This document shows positions 1 to 7,863 of a stretch of 64,000 bases of DNA, piece after piece. The DNA lies in contig NZ_CP157000.1 in NCBI RefSeq assembly GCF_039905635.1, forward strand, positions 434,001-498,000, in the 5' to 3' direction. Below the pieces are notes generated by a model, which worked only from the letters and a program-made list of their open reading frames with translations, did not search any database and was not told the origin of the DNA. The DNA comes from Microbacterium sp. ProA8. GTDB lineage: Bacteria > Actinomycetota > Actinomycetes > Actinomycetales > Microbacteriaceae. The translations under genes and the position numbers were made by a program. Every line of letters starts with the position of its first letter. The stretch's first letter is position 1.

Positions 1-415
1 GTCCACCGGGTACTTCCCCAACTTCAGCGAGATCGCCTCCGCCCCCGAACACCACGGGCCCTGGTCCATCCTGGGCGACCCCCACCCGGGTGACCCGACG
101 AGGACCTCCTACCGCTCGCAGATCAGCTCTGTCTTCGAACACCCGCACAAGAAGGATCTGTACATCGCGCTCGCCGATCGGTGGCTCCCGCAGCTGCCGA
201 AGGACATGCCGAACGTCTACGAGATCGTTGCCGCGATGGCGCGCGGCGAAGCGCCTCCGGCAGAGGCGAGGGGCGATCGTTCAGCGATGGCCGCGGGCCT
301 GGGAGAGAACACCGCGATCGCCGACTACGTGTGGCTGCCGATCCGCTTCGACGGCGAGATCCCGCTCATCGAGTGGTCGGACGAATGGCGTGTCGAAGAC
401 TTCGCCGACCGCTGA
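1..415 (+). CDS. C-terminal part of a GH43-like glycoside hydrolase (5' truncated by window)
   Basis: The frame is open from the first base to a TGA at 413-415, giving 137 residues with no start in the window. It contains SSVFEHPHKKDLYIALADRW, then YVWLPIRFDGEIPLIEWSDEW near the end. This DRW ... YVWLP ... W spacing is the last part of the five-bladed propeller in exo-beta-galactosidase-type GH43 enzymes (family knowledge). About 35 residues rich in Ala, Glu and Arg lie between the DRWLP and YVWLP elements, longer than I recall for the family. The catalytic acids are upstream of the window, so activity and substrate cannot be judged. The following gene is convergent. Confidence 0.7.
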   Translation, partial: STGYFPNFSEIASAPEHHGPWSILGDPHPGDPTRTSYRSQISSVFEHPHKKDLYIALADRWLPQLPKDMPNVYEIVAAMARGEAPPAEARGDRSAMAAGLGENTAIADYVWLPIRFDGEIPLIEWSDEWRVEDFADR

Positions 416-558
416 ATCACCGCACCCATCGCGGAGACCGCCATCCGTCGCTGGTCGTGGTCCGTGGTGTCCGTCACGGTGGTCTCCGGGTCAGTCTGCG
501 GCTGCGAGCGATTGATCTGCTCGAGGACGTCGCGGGATTCGAAGGGTGCTGTCGGCGG

Positions 559-1443
559 TCATTCGGTGCCCGGCCGTGCGGATGATCCTGATCTGCTCGA
601 AGCCCGTTCGGTGGCGCTCCAGCTGGCGAGGAGCGCAAGTGCGTCCGCGGCGGGCGTGCCAGGCTCCGCGGTGTACGCGAACAGGGTGAGGCCTTCGTCG
701 CCGGGCAGCTGCATAGCCTGGAACGTGAGTTCGAACTGCCCGACGGCCGGGTGGTGGAACGACTTCGTGCCGGTGCGATGGAAGCGGACGTTCTGCTCGG
801 CCCACATCTTCCGGAACTTCTCACTTCTCGTGGAGAGTTCGCCGATCAGATCGGACAGATCGCGGTTATGAGGGTCACGGGCGGCTTCCTGGCGAAGGAT
901 CGCAACGATGTCCCTCGCCATCGCGTCCCACGCCGGGAGCTCGGTGACGGAGGTTTCGTCGAGGAAGACGTACCGGGCGAAATTCACCGGCTCGTCGTCG
1001 TCCGCGTGATACAGCGCCTTGGCCAGGCTGTTCATGGCGATCACATCGAGACGCCCGTTCTGAACGAAGGCCGGCACCCCGGTCATCCCGTCCAGCAGGT
1101 GCTGCACGCTGGGCCGCACCTTCTGCACCGACCGGCGTCGGTGCCGAGGCGGGGAGGCGCTGGCCGCCTTGGCGAGGTCGAACAGATAGGCCCGCTCGGC
1201 GTCGTCGAGTTCGAGCGCACGGGCGAGGGACGACAGGATGCTGTCGGACACGCCGGAGAGGTTGCCTCGCTCGAGGCGGTTGTAATAGTCGACGCTCATC
1301 CCCGAGATCATTGCGAGCTCTTCGCGACGCAGGCCGGGGACGCGGCGGACACCGCCGTGGGTCTGCACGCCGGCCATCTCGGGTGTGATCCGGGCACGGC
1401 GCGACTTCAGGAACTCCTGAACATCTTTGCTGTTGGTCACCAT
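559..1443 (-). CDS. XRE-family regulator with MmyB-like ligand-binding domain
   Basis: The product is 294 residues. Residues about 10-80 form a helix-turn-helix of the HTH_31 type (VPGLRREELAMISGMSVDYY, then NRLERG). Residues about 105-275 match the MmyB-like PAS-related domain that binds a lipid or small ligand (NGRLDVIAMNSLAKALY; FHHPAVGQFEL). I start at the ATG at 1443, which gives the usual MmyB-family N-terminus; the open frame extends 21 codons further. It is divergent from the SDR gene at 1607. Regulators of this type usually repress a neighbouring oxidoreductase. A 23-bp motif 27 nt upstream of the start is repeated upstream of the aldo/keto reductase at 3762, which suggests autoregulation and a shared regulon. 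Confidence 0.85.
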   Translation of the reverse strand: MVTNSKDVQEFLKSRRARITPEMAGVQTHGGVRRVPGLRREELAMISGMSVDYYNRLERGNLSGVSDSILSSLARALELDDAERAYLFDLAKAASASPPRHRRRSVQKVRPSVQHLLDGMTGVPAFVQNGRLDVIAMNSLAKALYHADDDEPVNFARYVFLDETSVTELPAWDAMARDIVAILRQEAARDPHNRDLSDLIGELSTRSEKFRKMWAEQNVRFHRTGTKSFHHPAVGQFELTFQAMQLPGDEGLTLFAYTAEPGTPAADALALLASWSATERASSRSGSSARPGTE

Positions 1444-1469
1444 CCCACGGTACGCGCGCCATTTCGTCT

Positions 1470-1492
1470 GCTGGGAGGTACTGGCGTTACAC
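1470..1492. promoter_or_regulatory. Candidate operator, copy 1 (CTGG-N6-CTGG ... TTACAC)
   Basis: Two CTGG words lie 10 bp apart (one helical turn) and are followed by TTACAC. The same 23-bp block occurs at 3792-3814 with 19 of 23 bases identical. Both copies have the same orientation and sit 27-30 nt upstream of a minus-strand start codon (XRE regulator and aldo/keto reductase). It is probably the binding site of the XRE regulator, or a core promoter that the regulator controls. Confidence 0.5.
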
Positions 1493-1606
1493 GGAAGAGC
1501 AGCCACTACCTGTGACCGGGCGAGTGGAGTTCAGTGGAATACGCAAGCCTCGCTGCCCTGCCCTGACTGATAGCGCTACGGACGCCCACCGAGAAGGAAC
1601 CACCTC

Positions 1607-2428
1607 ATGACTGAAATCGCCGTCCTCATCGGCACCGGAAGCATCGGCGTCGCAGTCGGCCGCCGCGCCGCCGTGGGCCGCAAACTCTTCCTCGCGGATT
1701 TCAACGAACGGGCGATGGCAGACGTCGCCTCCCGGCTGCACGACGAAGGCTACGACGTCACCACTCAGCAGATCGATATCGCCGACCACGGCTCCGTCGC
1801 ATCCCTCGCCGACGCCGCGGCGAGCCTCGGCGATGTCACCCGCGTGATCGTCGCGGCCGGCGTCTCGCCGGTCCAAGCCAGCACACGGCGCGTCCTGGAG
1901 GTCGACCTCGCCGGCACGGCCTACGTTCTCGAAGAGTTCGGTCGCGTGATCGCGCCCGGAGGGTCCGGTGTCGTGATCGCGAGCATGGCCGGGCACATGG
2001 GTGACGGCTACTCGAAAGACATCGAGCACGCTCTCGCCTACACTCCTGCCGCGGATCTCCTCGGCCTCGCGGCGCTCGACCCGGAAACGGTCGGAGATTC
2101 GGGTGCCGCGTACACCCTCGCCAAACGCGCCAACGCGCTTCGCGTGCAGGCAGCTGCCGTGGAGTGGGGTGCGCGCGGCGCTCGGGTGAATTGCCTCAGC
2201 CCCGGCATCATCTCCACGCCTCTGGCCCAGGACGAGATGTCCGGCCCGAATGCCGCCGGCTATGCCGCGATGATCGACACCTCCGCCGCACGACGGATGG
2301 GTGCCCCGGTCGAGATCGGGAACATCGCCGCCTACCTGCTCGGCCCCGAGGGTGCCTTCATCACGGGCGCGGACCTGCTCATCGACGGCGGGGTCATCGC
2401 GGCCATGCGCGCCGGTCAGCTCGGCTGA
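1607..2428 (+). CDS. Short-chain dehydrogenase/reductase
   Basis: The product is 273 residues with a Rossmann fold. The N-terminal dinucleotide motif is IGTGSIGVAVG (residues 8-18), shorter than the classical TGxxxGIG. The catalytic YxxxK is present as AYTLAKRAN, followed by RVNCLSPGIISTPLA and a C-terminal ITGADLLIDGG typical of NAD(P)-dependent SDRs. GAAGG (1594-1598) precedes the ATG. It is divergent from the XRE regulator, and the next gene follows after 18 bp, so the two plus-strand genes are probably co-transcribed. The substrate is unknown. Confidence 0.88.
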   Translation: MTEIAVLIGTGSIGVAVGRRAAVGRKLFLADFNERAMADVASRLHDEGYDVTTQQIDIADHGSVASLADAAASLGDVTRVIVAAGVSPVQASTRRVLEVDLAGTAYVLEEFGRVIAPGGSGVVIASMAGHMGDGYSKDIEHALAYTPAADLLGLAALDPETVGDSGAAYTLAKRANALRVQAAAVEWGARGARVNCLSPGIISTPLAQDEMSGPNAAGYAAMIDTSAARRMGAPVEIGNIAAYLLGPEGAFITGADLLIDGGVIAAMRAGQLG

Positions 2429-2446
2429 CCTGATTGGAGAATTGAC

Positions 2447-2812
2447 GTGAGTACCTGGACCAAGCAAGAAATCGACACGGTTGCTCGCGCGAGCGAGATC
2501 CGCGTCGCCGGTCGCCGCCAAGACGGTTCCGCCCGCACGCTCGTCACCGTATGGCACGTCGTGGTCGACGGCGCTCTGTACGTCCGTTCCGTGTACGGCT
2601 CCGAGGGCCAGTGGTACAAGGGCGTCATCCGCCATCTGGAGGGGTTCGTGTCCTGGGGCGGACGCACGCACCCTGTCACCTACATCCCCGACCGCACTCG
2701 TGACCCGGACATCGATGACGCCTACTTCGCGAAGTACGGCCGTGGTGCGCCATCCCAGCACATCACGAGTTCTGTCGCGAAGACCACGACGCTTCGCATC
2801 GAGCCGAGGTAG
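2447..2812 (+). CDS. DUF2255-like small protein
   Basis: This 121-residue protein starts at a GTG preceded by TTGGAGAA. It contains TVWHVVVDGALYVRSVYGSE followed by WYKGV, and an RTHPVTYI segment, the pattern I associate with DUF2255. That family has a small pyridoxamine-oxidase-like beta barrel with no assigned function. It has no signal peptide or membrane segment. It follows the SDR and ends just before a strong hairpin, so it is probably the last gene of the two-gene unit. Confidence 0.75.
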   Translation: MSTWTKQEIDTVARASEIRVAGRRQDGSARTLVTVWHVVVDGALYVRSVYGSEGQWYKGVIRHLEGFVSWGGRTHPVTYIPDRTRDPDIDDAYFAKYGRGAPSQHITSSVAKTTTLRIEPR

Positions 2813-2831
2813 TCGGTCACGCAGCCCGAAC

Positions 2832-2872
2832 GAGTCAGCCCCTCGTCCCGAGTCGGGACGAGGGGCTGACTC
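2832..2872. terminator. Bidirectional hairpin terminator between convergent genes
   Basis: A perfect 19-bp inverted repeat (2832-2850 with 2854-2872, 3-nt loop) lies between the DUF2255-like gene and the stop of the convergent aldo/keto reductase at 2875. There is no U-tract, which is usual for actinobacterial hairpin terminators. Confidence 0.85.
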
Positions 2873-2874
2873 CG

Positions 2875-3762
2875 TCACGCCTCGGGGATGTCGAAGGACA
2901 GGTACCGGTCATCCGCGTCGGTGGAGGGCTGATACGTGCTGCTGCCCGTGTCGAGCCCGTCGATGTGGGATAGCTCTTCGGGCGTGAGCTCGAAGTCGAA
3001 GATGTCGAAGTTCTCCGCGATCCGCTCCGGCTTCACGGACTTGGGGATGGCCGAGCGGCCTTGCTGCACGTGCCAGCGCAGCATCACCTGCGCCGCGCTC
3101 TTCCCGTGGGCTGCACCGATCCCCTGCAGCGCCTCGTCGTCCAAGGTGCTCCGGCGGTCGTCCCCGAATCCGGGGTAGAACGTGATGCCGCCGATCGGAG
3201 ACCATGCCTGCGTCACGATGCCCAGTTCCGCGTGCAGGTTCTGAAGCACGCGCTGCTGCGAGTACGGGTGCAGCTCGATCTGGTTCACCGCCGGCACCAC
3301 GCTCGTCTGCGCCTGCAGGTCGGCGAGGTGCTGCGGCTGGAAGTTGGAGACCCCGATCGCACGGACTCGACCGTCAGCAAGCAGCTGCTCGAGCGCCTGA
3401 TAGGCAGCGATGGTCCGGTCGAACCGACTCGCGAGCGGCTGGTGCAGGATCAGCAGGTCGATGACATCGACGCCGAGCTTGCCGACGGCTTTGTCATAAG
3501 CGTGGAGGGTCTCGTCGTAGCCGAAGTCGCTGACCCAGATTTTGGATTCCAGGAAGATCTCGCCACGATCGATCCCGGATGCGCGGATGCCTTCGCCCAC
3601 GCTGCGCTCGTTCCCGTAGGAGGCCGCGGTGTCGATGTGGCGGTAGCCCGTGCGGAGCGCGGTCGTCACGGCGTCAGCTGTTTCGGCAGCCGGCGTCTGG
3701 AAGACACCGAGGCCGAGGGTCGGCATCGTCACTCCGTTGTTCAGTTCGAGTTGGATCACCAT
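2875..3762 (-). CDS. Aldo/keto reductase (2,5-diketo-gluconate reductase type)
   Basis: The product is 295 residues. It opens with LELNNGVTMPTLGLGVFQ and carries the AKR signatures GYRHIDTAASYGNE (catalytic Asp and Tyr), the downstream Lys of the ESKIWVSDFGYDE region, IGVSNFQPQHL and SAIPKSVKPERI (NADPH 2'-phosphate contact). This is the AKR5-like, NADPH-dependent carbonyl reductase layout. I chose the ATG at 3762; upstream in-frame sequence is non-family. The 23-bp motif shared with the XRE gene lies 30 nt upstream, so it probably belongs to that regulator's regulon. Confidence 0.92.
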   Translation of the reverse strand: MVIQLELNNGVTMPTLGLGVFQTPAAETADAVTTALRTGYRHIDTAASYGNERSVGEGIRASGIDRGEIFLESKIWVSDFGYDETLHAYDKAVGKLGVDVIDLLILHQPLASRFDRTIAAYQALEQLLADGRVRAIGVSNFQPQHLADLQAQTSVVPAVNQIELHPYSQQRVLQNLHAELGIVTQAWSPIGGITFYPGFGDDRRSTLDDEALQGIGAAHGKSAAQVMLRWHVQQGRSAIPKSVKPERIAENFDIFDFELTPEELSHIDGLDTGSSTYQPSTDADDRYLSFDIPEA

Positions 3763-3791
3763 GTTCCGACTGTAAGAACGCACGACCCGCC

Positions 3792-3814
3792 GCTGGGAGT
3801 GACTGGTATTACAC
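3792..3814. promoter_or_regulatory. Candidate operator, copy 2 (matches 1470-1492)
   Basis: This is the second copy of the 23-bp block: CTGG-N6-CTGG followed by TTACAC. It differs from copy 1 at four positions only and lies 30 nt upstream of the aldo/keto reductase start. It overlaps the beginning of the decayed cupin sequence, so its conservation is not explained by coding. Confidence 0.5.
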
Positions 3815-3968
3815 CCCTGCCACCCGGCCAGGCAAGCGCCGGTCTCGTCCGCTTCGCTCCCGGTGCGCGAACCGCATGGCAGTCGCATCCCGGAGGGCAT
3901 ACCCTGCATATCCCAGCCCAGCGCCATCTGGGGCCACCACGTCACCGAGGCCGAGTACGACGCGCGCG
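3814..3968 (+). pseudogene. Remnant of a cupin-domain gene
   Basis: Two pieces of a small cupin protein lie in different plus-strand frames. The first reads ASAGLVRFAPGARTAWQSHP then GGHTLHI (about 3835-3909), matching the start of cupins normally reading xFxPGARTAWHTHPxGQTL. The second reads WGHHVTEAEYDARG (about 3929-3970), matching the usual C-terminus (WxEHVTDEEY). About 60 residues of the barrel between them are missing, and the frame changes. No start codon or ribosome site is convincing. Intact versions often neighbour aldo/keto reductases and SDRs, as here. I read it as a decayed gene. Confidence 0.6.
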
Positions 3969-4007
3969 GCAACGGCGTGGCAACGCACGAACAAGAGTGG
4001 CGCCGCG

Positions 4008-4646
4008 TCAGCCCCCCGGTCCGACCGGATCGATCGGCGCACCGTCGCCGTTCTCGGGCAGATCCCCGCGCTCGACGGGCTCGGGGGCGACCTCCGGCAG
4101 GTCGGAGAAGAGGAGTTCGAGTTCGGCATCCGACGGCACATGCGCGGCCTTCGCGGCCGCCAGAAGCTCTTCGGGCGAGGCGTCGCTCATGCCCGTGACT
4201 CGGATCAACGCGCCGTCCCGGGCGGCGATGTACTCGTGGACACCTCCGCCTGATCGGTGCCAGACCCCTTCCTCATCGGTGCAGGTCACCGGTTCGTCCG
4301 GTGCTTCCCACAATGGGGTCTCGGCGCAGGAGTCCGCCGTCAGCTCGCCTCGGTCCGTTCGGATGGTCAGCATGGCCCCGGTGGTCCCCTTGACCCAGGT
4401 GGCCGACATCCCGTCAGCGGCACCCGGCCCGACCGACTGCGGCGCCAGATCGTAGCCGTCCACCTCGGTCGTGTACACGAGTTCAGGCGCGATACCGACG
4501 ACGCTCGCGCGCTCAGCGATCGAGCTCGGATCGGCGGCATCCGTTCCCGGCGTCTGCGACGCGCATCCGCTGAGAGACACAGCGGCGAGGGCGACGACAC
4601 CAACGGCTGCCGAAGCCACTCCGCGGTGTGGGCGTGGTCGAGGCAT
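4008..4646 (-). CDS. Lipoprotein of unknown function
   Basis: The 212-residue product has a short Arg-rich N-terminus (MPRPRPHRG), a hydrophobic stretch and the lipobox VSLSGCAS, so it should be lipidated at Cys 28 and anchored outside the cytoplasmic membrane. The mature part is acidic (VYTTEVDGYDLAP; SPEELLAAAKAAHVPSDAEL) and ends in a Pro/Gly-rich tail. I recognise no named domain. It is divergent from the small membrane-protein operon starting at 4807. Confidence 0.75.
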   Translation of the reverse strand: MPRPRPHRGVASAAVGVVALAAVSLSGCASQTPGTDAADPSSIAERASVVGIAPELVYTTEVDGYDLAPQSVGPGAADGMSATWVKGTTGAMLTIRTDRGELTADSCAETPLWEAPDEPVTCTDEEGVWHRSGGGVHEYIAARDGALIRVTGMSDASPEELLAAAKAAHVPSDAELELLFSDLPEVAPEPVERGDLPENGDGAPIDPVGPGG

Positions 4647-4806
4647 GAGAGCATCCTGCCGTACCCGCGGCTGCCGCACCACGACACGACTCTTCTCTCT
4701 TCCCGTCGTCACATTCCCGCGCTTCACCCGGTCCTGTCTTGCGTGGGCTGCCGATCGATGACGGTCGCGACCGGCTCACAATCGACACCGGAAGGAAGGA
4801 CCTCTG

Positions 4807-4869
4807 ATGACTGACCATGGCGAACTGGCGACGGGCGCCGACGCGGCCGCGATCGTGAGGAGCGTGTGA
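4807..4869 (+). CDS. 20-residue leader ORF upstream of membrane protein
   Basis: ATG at 4807 is preceded by GAAGGAAGGA at a good distance and encodes MTDHGELATGADAAAIVRSV. Its TGA (4867-4869) overlaps the ATG of the next gene as TGATG, so translation is likely coupled. It could be a real leader peptide or the start of a degraded gene. The case rests on the ribosome site and the overlap only. Confidence 0.4.
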   Translation: MTDHGELATGADAAAIVRSV

Positions 4870-5480
4870 TGGCGGATGCCGACTCCAACGCCGCCGCGTT
4901 CAACAGCGCCGTGGGCACAGAGCTCTTCGTGCTGCAATCGGTCGCGAGCTCGACCATCAGCGAAGCCGGGACGCGCAGCACGATCTACTTGTCGACGCTG
5001 TCCGGCGGGCTGGTGGCGATCGGCTTCGCGGGCGGATCACCGGCGCTGCTGGCCAGTCTCGCCTTCACCGTCTTTCCGACGATCTTCATGCTCGGGTGGT
5101 TCACCGTCGTGCGACTGGTCGACACCAGCGTCGAGAACATCACCGTGCGCCGGCGCATGGAGCGGATCCGTGAACACTTCGTCAGCCTGCACCCTTCGGG
5201 ACCGGACCTGATCTCGCTCGACAGCCCGCGCACCGGCGAACTGGGTGTGCGCTACTCCCGCTCCTCGTTCCTCTTCACGATGGCGAGCATGATCGGAGCC
5301 GTGAACGCCGTGCTCGGGGGAGCGATCATCGCTCTCGTTCTGATCTTCGGATGGGACGTGGAGCCTGTTCTGGCGCAGATCTCGGGGGTGACCGTCGGGT
5401 TGCTGCTCCTCACCGCGACGCTGACCTACGAACGCCGCCGGATCCGCGCAGCGTCTTCGAGCCGACGGGTGCACATCTGA
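4869..5480 (+). CDS. Small integral membrane protein, unknown function
   Basis: The 203-residue product has four hydrophobic segments in two pairs (about 46-60, 62-80, 138-160 and 168-185). A basic cytoplasmic loop lies between the pairs (ENITVRRRMERIREHFVS) and an Arg-rich tail follows (YERRRIRAASSSRR). There are no recognisable catalytic motifs. The start could be GTG 4866 or ATG 4869; I use the ATG, which overlaps the stop of the leader ORF. The stop overlaps the start of the following 64-residue gene, so three reading frames are chained. Confidence 0.7.
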   Translation: MADADSNAAAFNSAVGTELFVLQSVASSTISEAGTRSTIYLSTLSGGLVAIGFAGGSPALLASLAFTVFPTIFMLGWFTVVRLVDTSVENITVRRRMERIREHFVSLHPSGPDLISLDSPRTGELGVRYSRSSFLFTMASMIGAVNAVLGGAIIALVLIFGWDVEPVLAQISGVTVGLLLLTATLTYERRRIRAASSSRRVHI

Positions 5481-5674
5481 TGGAAGATCCACGCTCTTGC
5501 ACGCCCGACGATCTCACAGGGACCGTCGACGAACGGCAGAAGAAGCTCTCGCTCCTTGCGGCCGAATCGCTGTCCGCGGAGTGGCTTGGGCGACAGCTCG
5601 ACAACGCGCTCGTCGCGTGGGCAGCAGCAGAGACCGAGCTCGACATCTCGAGGGAGGCGCACGCCGACTACTGA
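5480..5674 (+). CDS. 64-residue hypothetical protein coupled to membrane protein
   Basis: The ATG at 5480 shares its A with the upstream TGA. The product is acidic and helical (VDERQKKLSLLAAESLSAEW; DNALVAWAAAETELDISREA) and has no Cys, signal peptide or membrane segment. I do not recognise a family. The overlap argues that it is translated with the membrane protein and may act with it. Confidence 0.5.
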   Translation: MEDPRSCTPDDLTGTVDERQKKLSLLAAESLSAEWLGRQLDNALVAWAAAETELDISREAHADY

Positions 5675-5708
5675 CGCAGGCGCACGCCGATTCCCCCGAG
5701 AACCCGTG

Positions 5709-6446
5709 TCAGCGGACCTGATCGGTGGGGCGGATGAGGATCTCATTCACCGCGACATGGTCGGGCTGGCTCAGCGCGTAGACCACTGCCTGCGCGATAT
5801 CCTCCGCGGCCAGCGTCCGCATCGACTGCGCGATCTCAGCCGCGGTTGCCCGCATCGCCGGATCGGTGATGTGGCTGGTGAGCTCGGTGGAGACGAACCC
5901 GGGTTCGATCAGCGTGACGCGCACCCCGCGGCCCGTGACCTCTTGACGCAGGGCCTCGGTGAATGCCGAGATGCCGAACTTGGTCGCCGAATACGCACCG
6001 CTCCCGAGTGAAGCGATGCGACCGGACGTCGAAGACACCTGGACGATCGCGCCCCGCGCTTCGATCAGATGAGGCAGTGCTGCGTGGACCGCATACATGG
6101 AGCCCAGCAGATTGGTCTCGACCATGCTGACCCACTCGCGCGTATCCGCCCCCAGAATCATTCCGTTCTGCATGATCCCCGCGTTGTTCACGAGAGCGTC
6201 CAGACGCCCGAACCTCTCTACCGTCGCCGCGATCGCCCGGTTGACGGACTCGGGGTCGGCGACGTCGAGTTCGAGTACGACCAGCTCACCGGGCGCTTCG
6301 TCGGCGAGAGAGCGGAGTCGGTCCCGTCGTCGCGCGCCTGCGGCGACCTTCGCCCCGCCGCGTGCGAGCGCCAGGGCGGTGGCGCGCCCGATTCCCGAAG
6401 ACGCGCCGGTCACCAGTACGACGCGATCGCCGAGGCTGTCACTCAT
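5709..6446 (-). CDS. Classical short-chain dehydrogenase/reductase
   Basis: The 245-residue product has every classical SDR mark: TGASSGIG (residues 13-20), NNAG (87-90), catalytic Ser 138, Tyr 152 and Lys 156 in AYSATKFG, and the PGFVSTEL loop. It resembles the YdfG/serine dehydrogenase-like subgroup that oxidises hydroxy acids or reduces aldehydes with NADP; the substrate cannot be read from sequence. It stands alone, convergent with the small membrane-protein operon. Confidence 0.9.
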   Translation of the reverse strand: MSDSLGDRVVLVTGASSGIGRATALALARGGAKVAAGARRRDRLRSLADEAPGELVVLELDVADPESVNRAIAATVERFGRLDALVNNAGIMQNGMILGADTREWVSMVETNLLGSMYAVHAALPHLIEARGAIVQVSSTSGRIASLGSGAYSATKFGISAFTEALRQEVTGRGVRVTLIEPGFVSTELTSHITDPAMRATAAEIAQSMRTLAAEDIAQAVVYALSQPDHVAVNEILIRPTDQVR

Positions 6447-6835
6447 CTGTTCCTCCGATACCCGTATGTCAGTGACCCGCGGGAGGGGTTCAAGGAAGCC
6501 ACGATGTGGGGTTCCTATGGCCCTCCGCGAGCCGAGGGCGCACGGTCGGCGCCCAGAGCTATGACAGGGGAGGAGCGCGAGTTGTGACGGATGCCGCGTG
6601 CTGTCGGGGGAACGGTCGAGCGGAGAGTGCCGTCAGGCTGCAGCGGTGGCAGCGCGATGCGGCCCGTCGGGGTTCACGGTCCGGGGCGCTCGTCGGCTGC
6701 CGGCGTGTTGGCGGCGTTCGCGACGATCGACATGAGTGTCACAACGGCGAGGGATCCCCGGTCTTCCTTGCAGGCTCACCATGAACCGGTCGAGCTCTCG
6801 CACCGCCCACCCGTCACGAGACAGAAGGAACCGAC
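6447..6835. other. 389-bp gene-free stretch
   Basis: This lies between the divergent SDR (5709-6446) and the esterase gene at 6836. Several short open frames exist on both strands, but none has a ribosome site or protein-like composition. I see no strong inverted repeat. It presumably holds the two promoters. Confidence 0.5.
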
Positions 6836-7825
6836 ATGTTCGACCACACTCTGCAGCCGGAGGCCCAGGCGTTCGCCGACCTCACCTCGGCCCCACCGTT
6901 CCTCGCCGATCTCGGCGTCGAAGGTGCTCGCAAACTCCTCGACGACGTGCAGGCTGCACCCGTCGACAAACCCGACATCGAGGAGGAGTGGCTTACCGTG
7001 CCGGCGGCCGTCGGCGATGTCCGTGTTCGCATCGTGAAGCCGATCGGTGCGAGCGGCCCGCTCCCGGCCGTGCTCTTCGTCCACGGGGGAGGCTGGGTCC
7101 TCGGCAACGCCGGCACTCACGACCGTCTCGTTCGCGAGATCGCGACGGGAGTGGACGCTGCCGTGGTGTTCGTCGAGTACGACCGGTCGCCCGAGGCGCG
7201 GCATCCCGTCGCCATCGAGCAGGCCTACGCCGTCGCGCAGTGGATCACGCGGGACGGCGCCGCGAAGGGGCTGGATGCCGCGCGCCTGGCCATCGCCGGA
7301 GATTCCGTCGGCGGCAACATGGCGGCCGTCGTCGCGATCCTCGCCAAGCGACGCGGGGATGTGACCTTCATCCACCAGTCGCTGTACTACCCCGTCACCG
7401 ACTCCGCCATGGACACCGGCAGCTACCGCGAGTTCGCGGAGGGCTTCCACCTGCGCGCCGACGCGATGGCCTGGTTCTGGGACTGTTACCTTCCCGACGC
7501 CGAGGCGCGCAAGGACGTCACCGCCTCACCGCTGCAGGGTTCGGTCGACGATCTGGCCGGGTTGCCCGAGACCTTCCTCATCGTGGACGAGAACGACGTC
7601 CTCCGCGATGAGGGCGAAGCCTACGGACGCAAGCTCATCGCGGCGGGGGTGCGCACCACCCTTGTCCGCTATGACGCCACCATCCACGACTTCATGATGC
7701 TCAACCCGCTGCGCCCGTCGGCGGCAACCACCGCCGCGGTGGAGCAGGCCGTCGTCATCCTGCGCAAGGCCTTCGATCCCGCGCGGGCCGTTCTCACCCC
7801 GGCCAAGGCCACCGCCCTCGCCTGA
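6836..7825 (+). CDS. HSL-family alpha/beta-hydrolase (carboxylesterase)
   Basis: The 329-residue product carries the hormone-sensitive-lipase oxyanion motif HGGGW (from residue 83), the nucleophile Ser 157 in GDSVGG, an acid in DENDVLRDEG and a His in ATIHDFMM, a complete triad. There is no signal peptide, so it is cytoplasmic. AGAAGGAA precedes the ATG. It is the first of five hydrolase genes running in the same direction to 14.3 kb. Members of this family hydrolyse short-chain esters; the natural substrate is unknown. Confidence 0.9.
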   Translation: MFDHTLQPEAQAFADLTSAPPFLADLGVEGARKLLDDVQAAPVDKPDIEEEWLTVPAAVGDVRVRIVKPIGASGPLPAVLFVHGGGWVLGNAGTHDRLVREIATGVDAAVVFVEYDRSPEARHPVAIEQAYAVAQWITRDGAAKGLDAARLAIAGDSVGGNMAAVVAILAKRRGDVTFIHQSLYYPVTDSAMDTGSYREFAEGFHLRADAMAWFWDCYLPDAEARKDVTASPLQGSVDDLAGLPETFLIVDENDVLRDEGEAYGRKLIAAGVRTTLVRYDATIHDFMMLNPLRPSAATTAAVEQAVVILRKAFDPARAVLTPAKATALA

Positions 7826-7863
7826 TCCACCCACACCGAGAAAACACGAGAAGGAAGCAGATC

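Noticed and set aside
534..552. TTCGAAT flanked by CCC on the minus strand, resembling a tRNA T-loop
   Set aside because: The stem arms do not pair, and no anticodon or acceptor arm is found around it.
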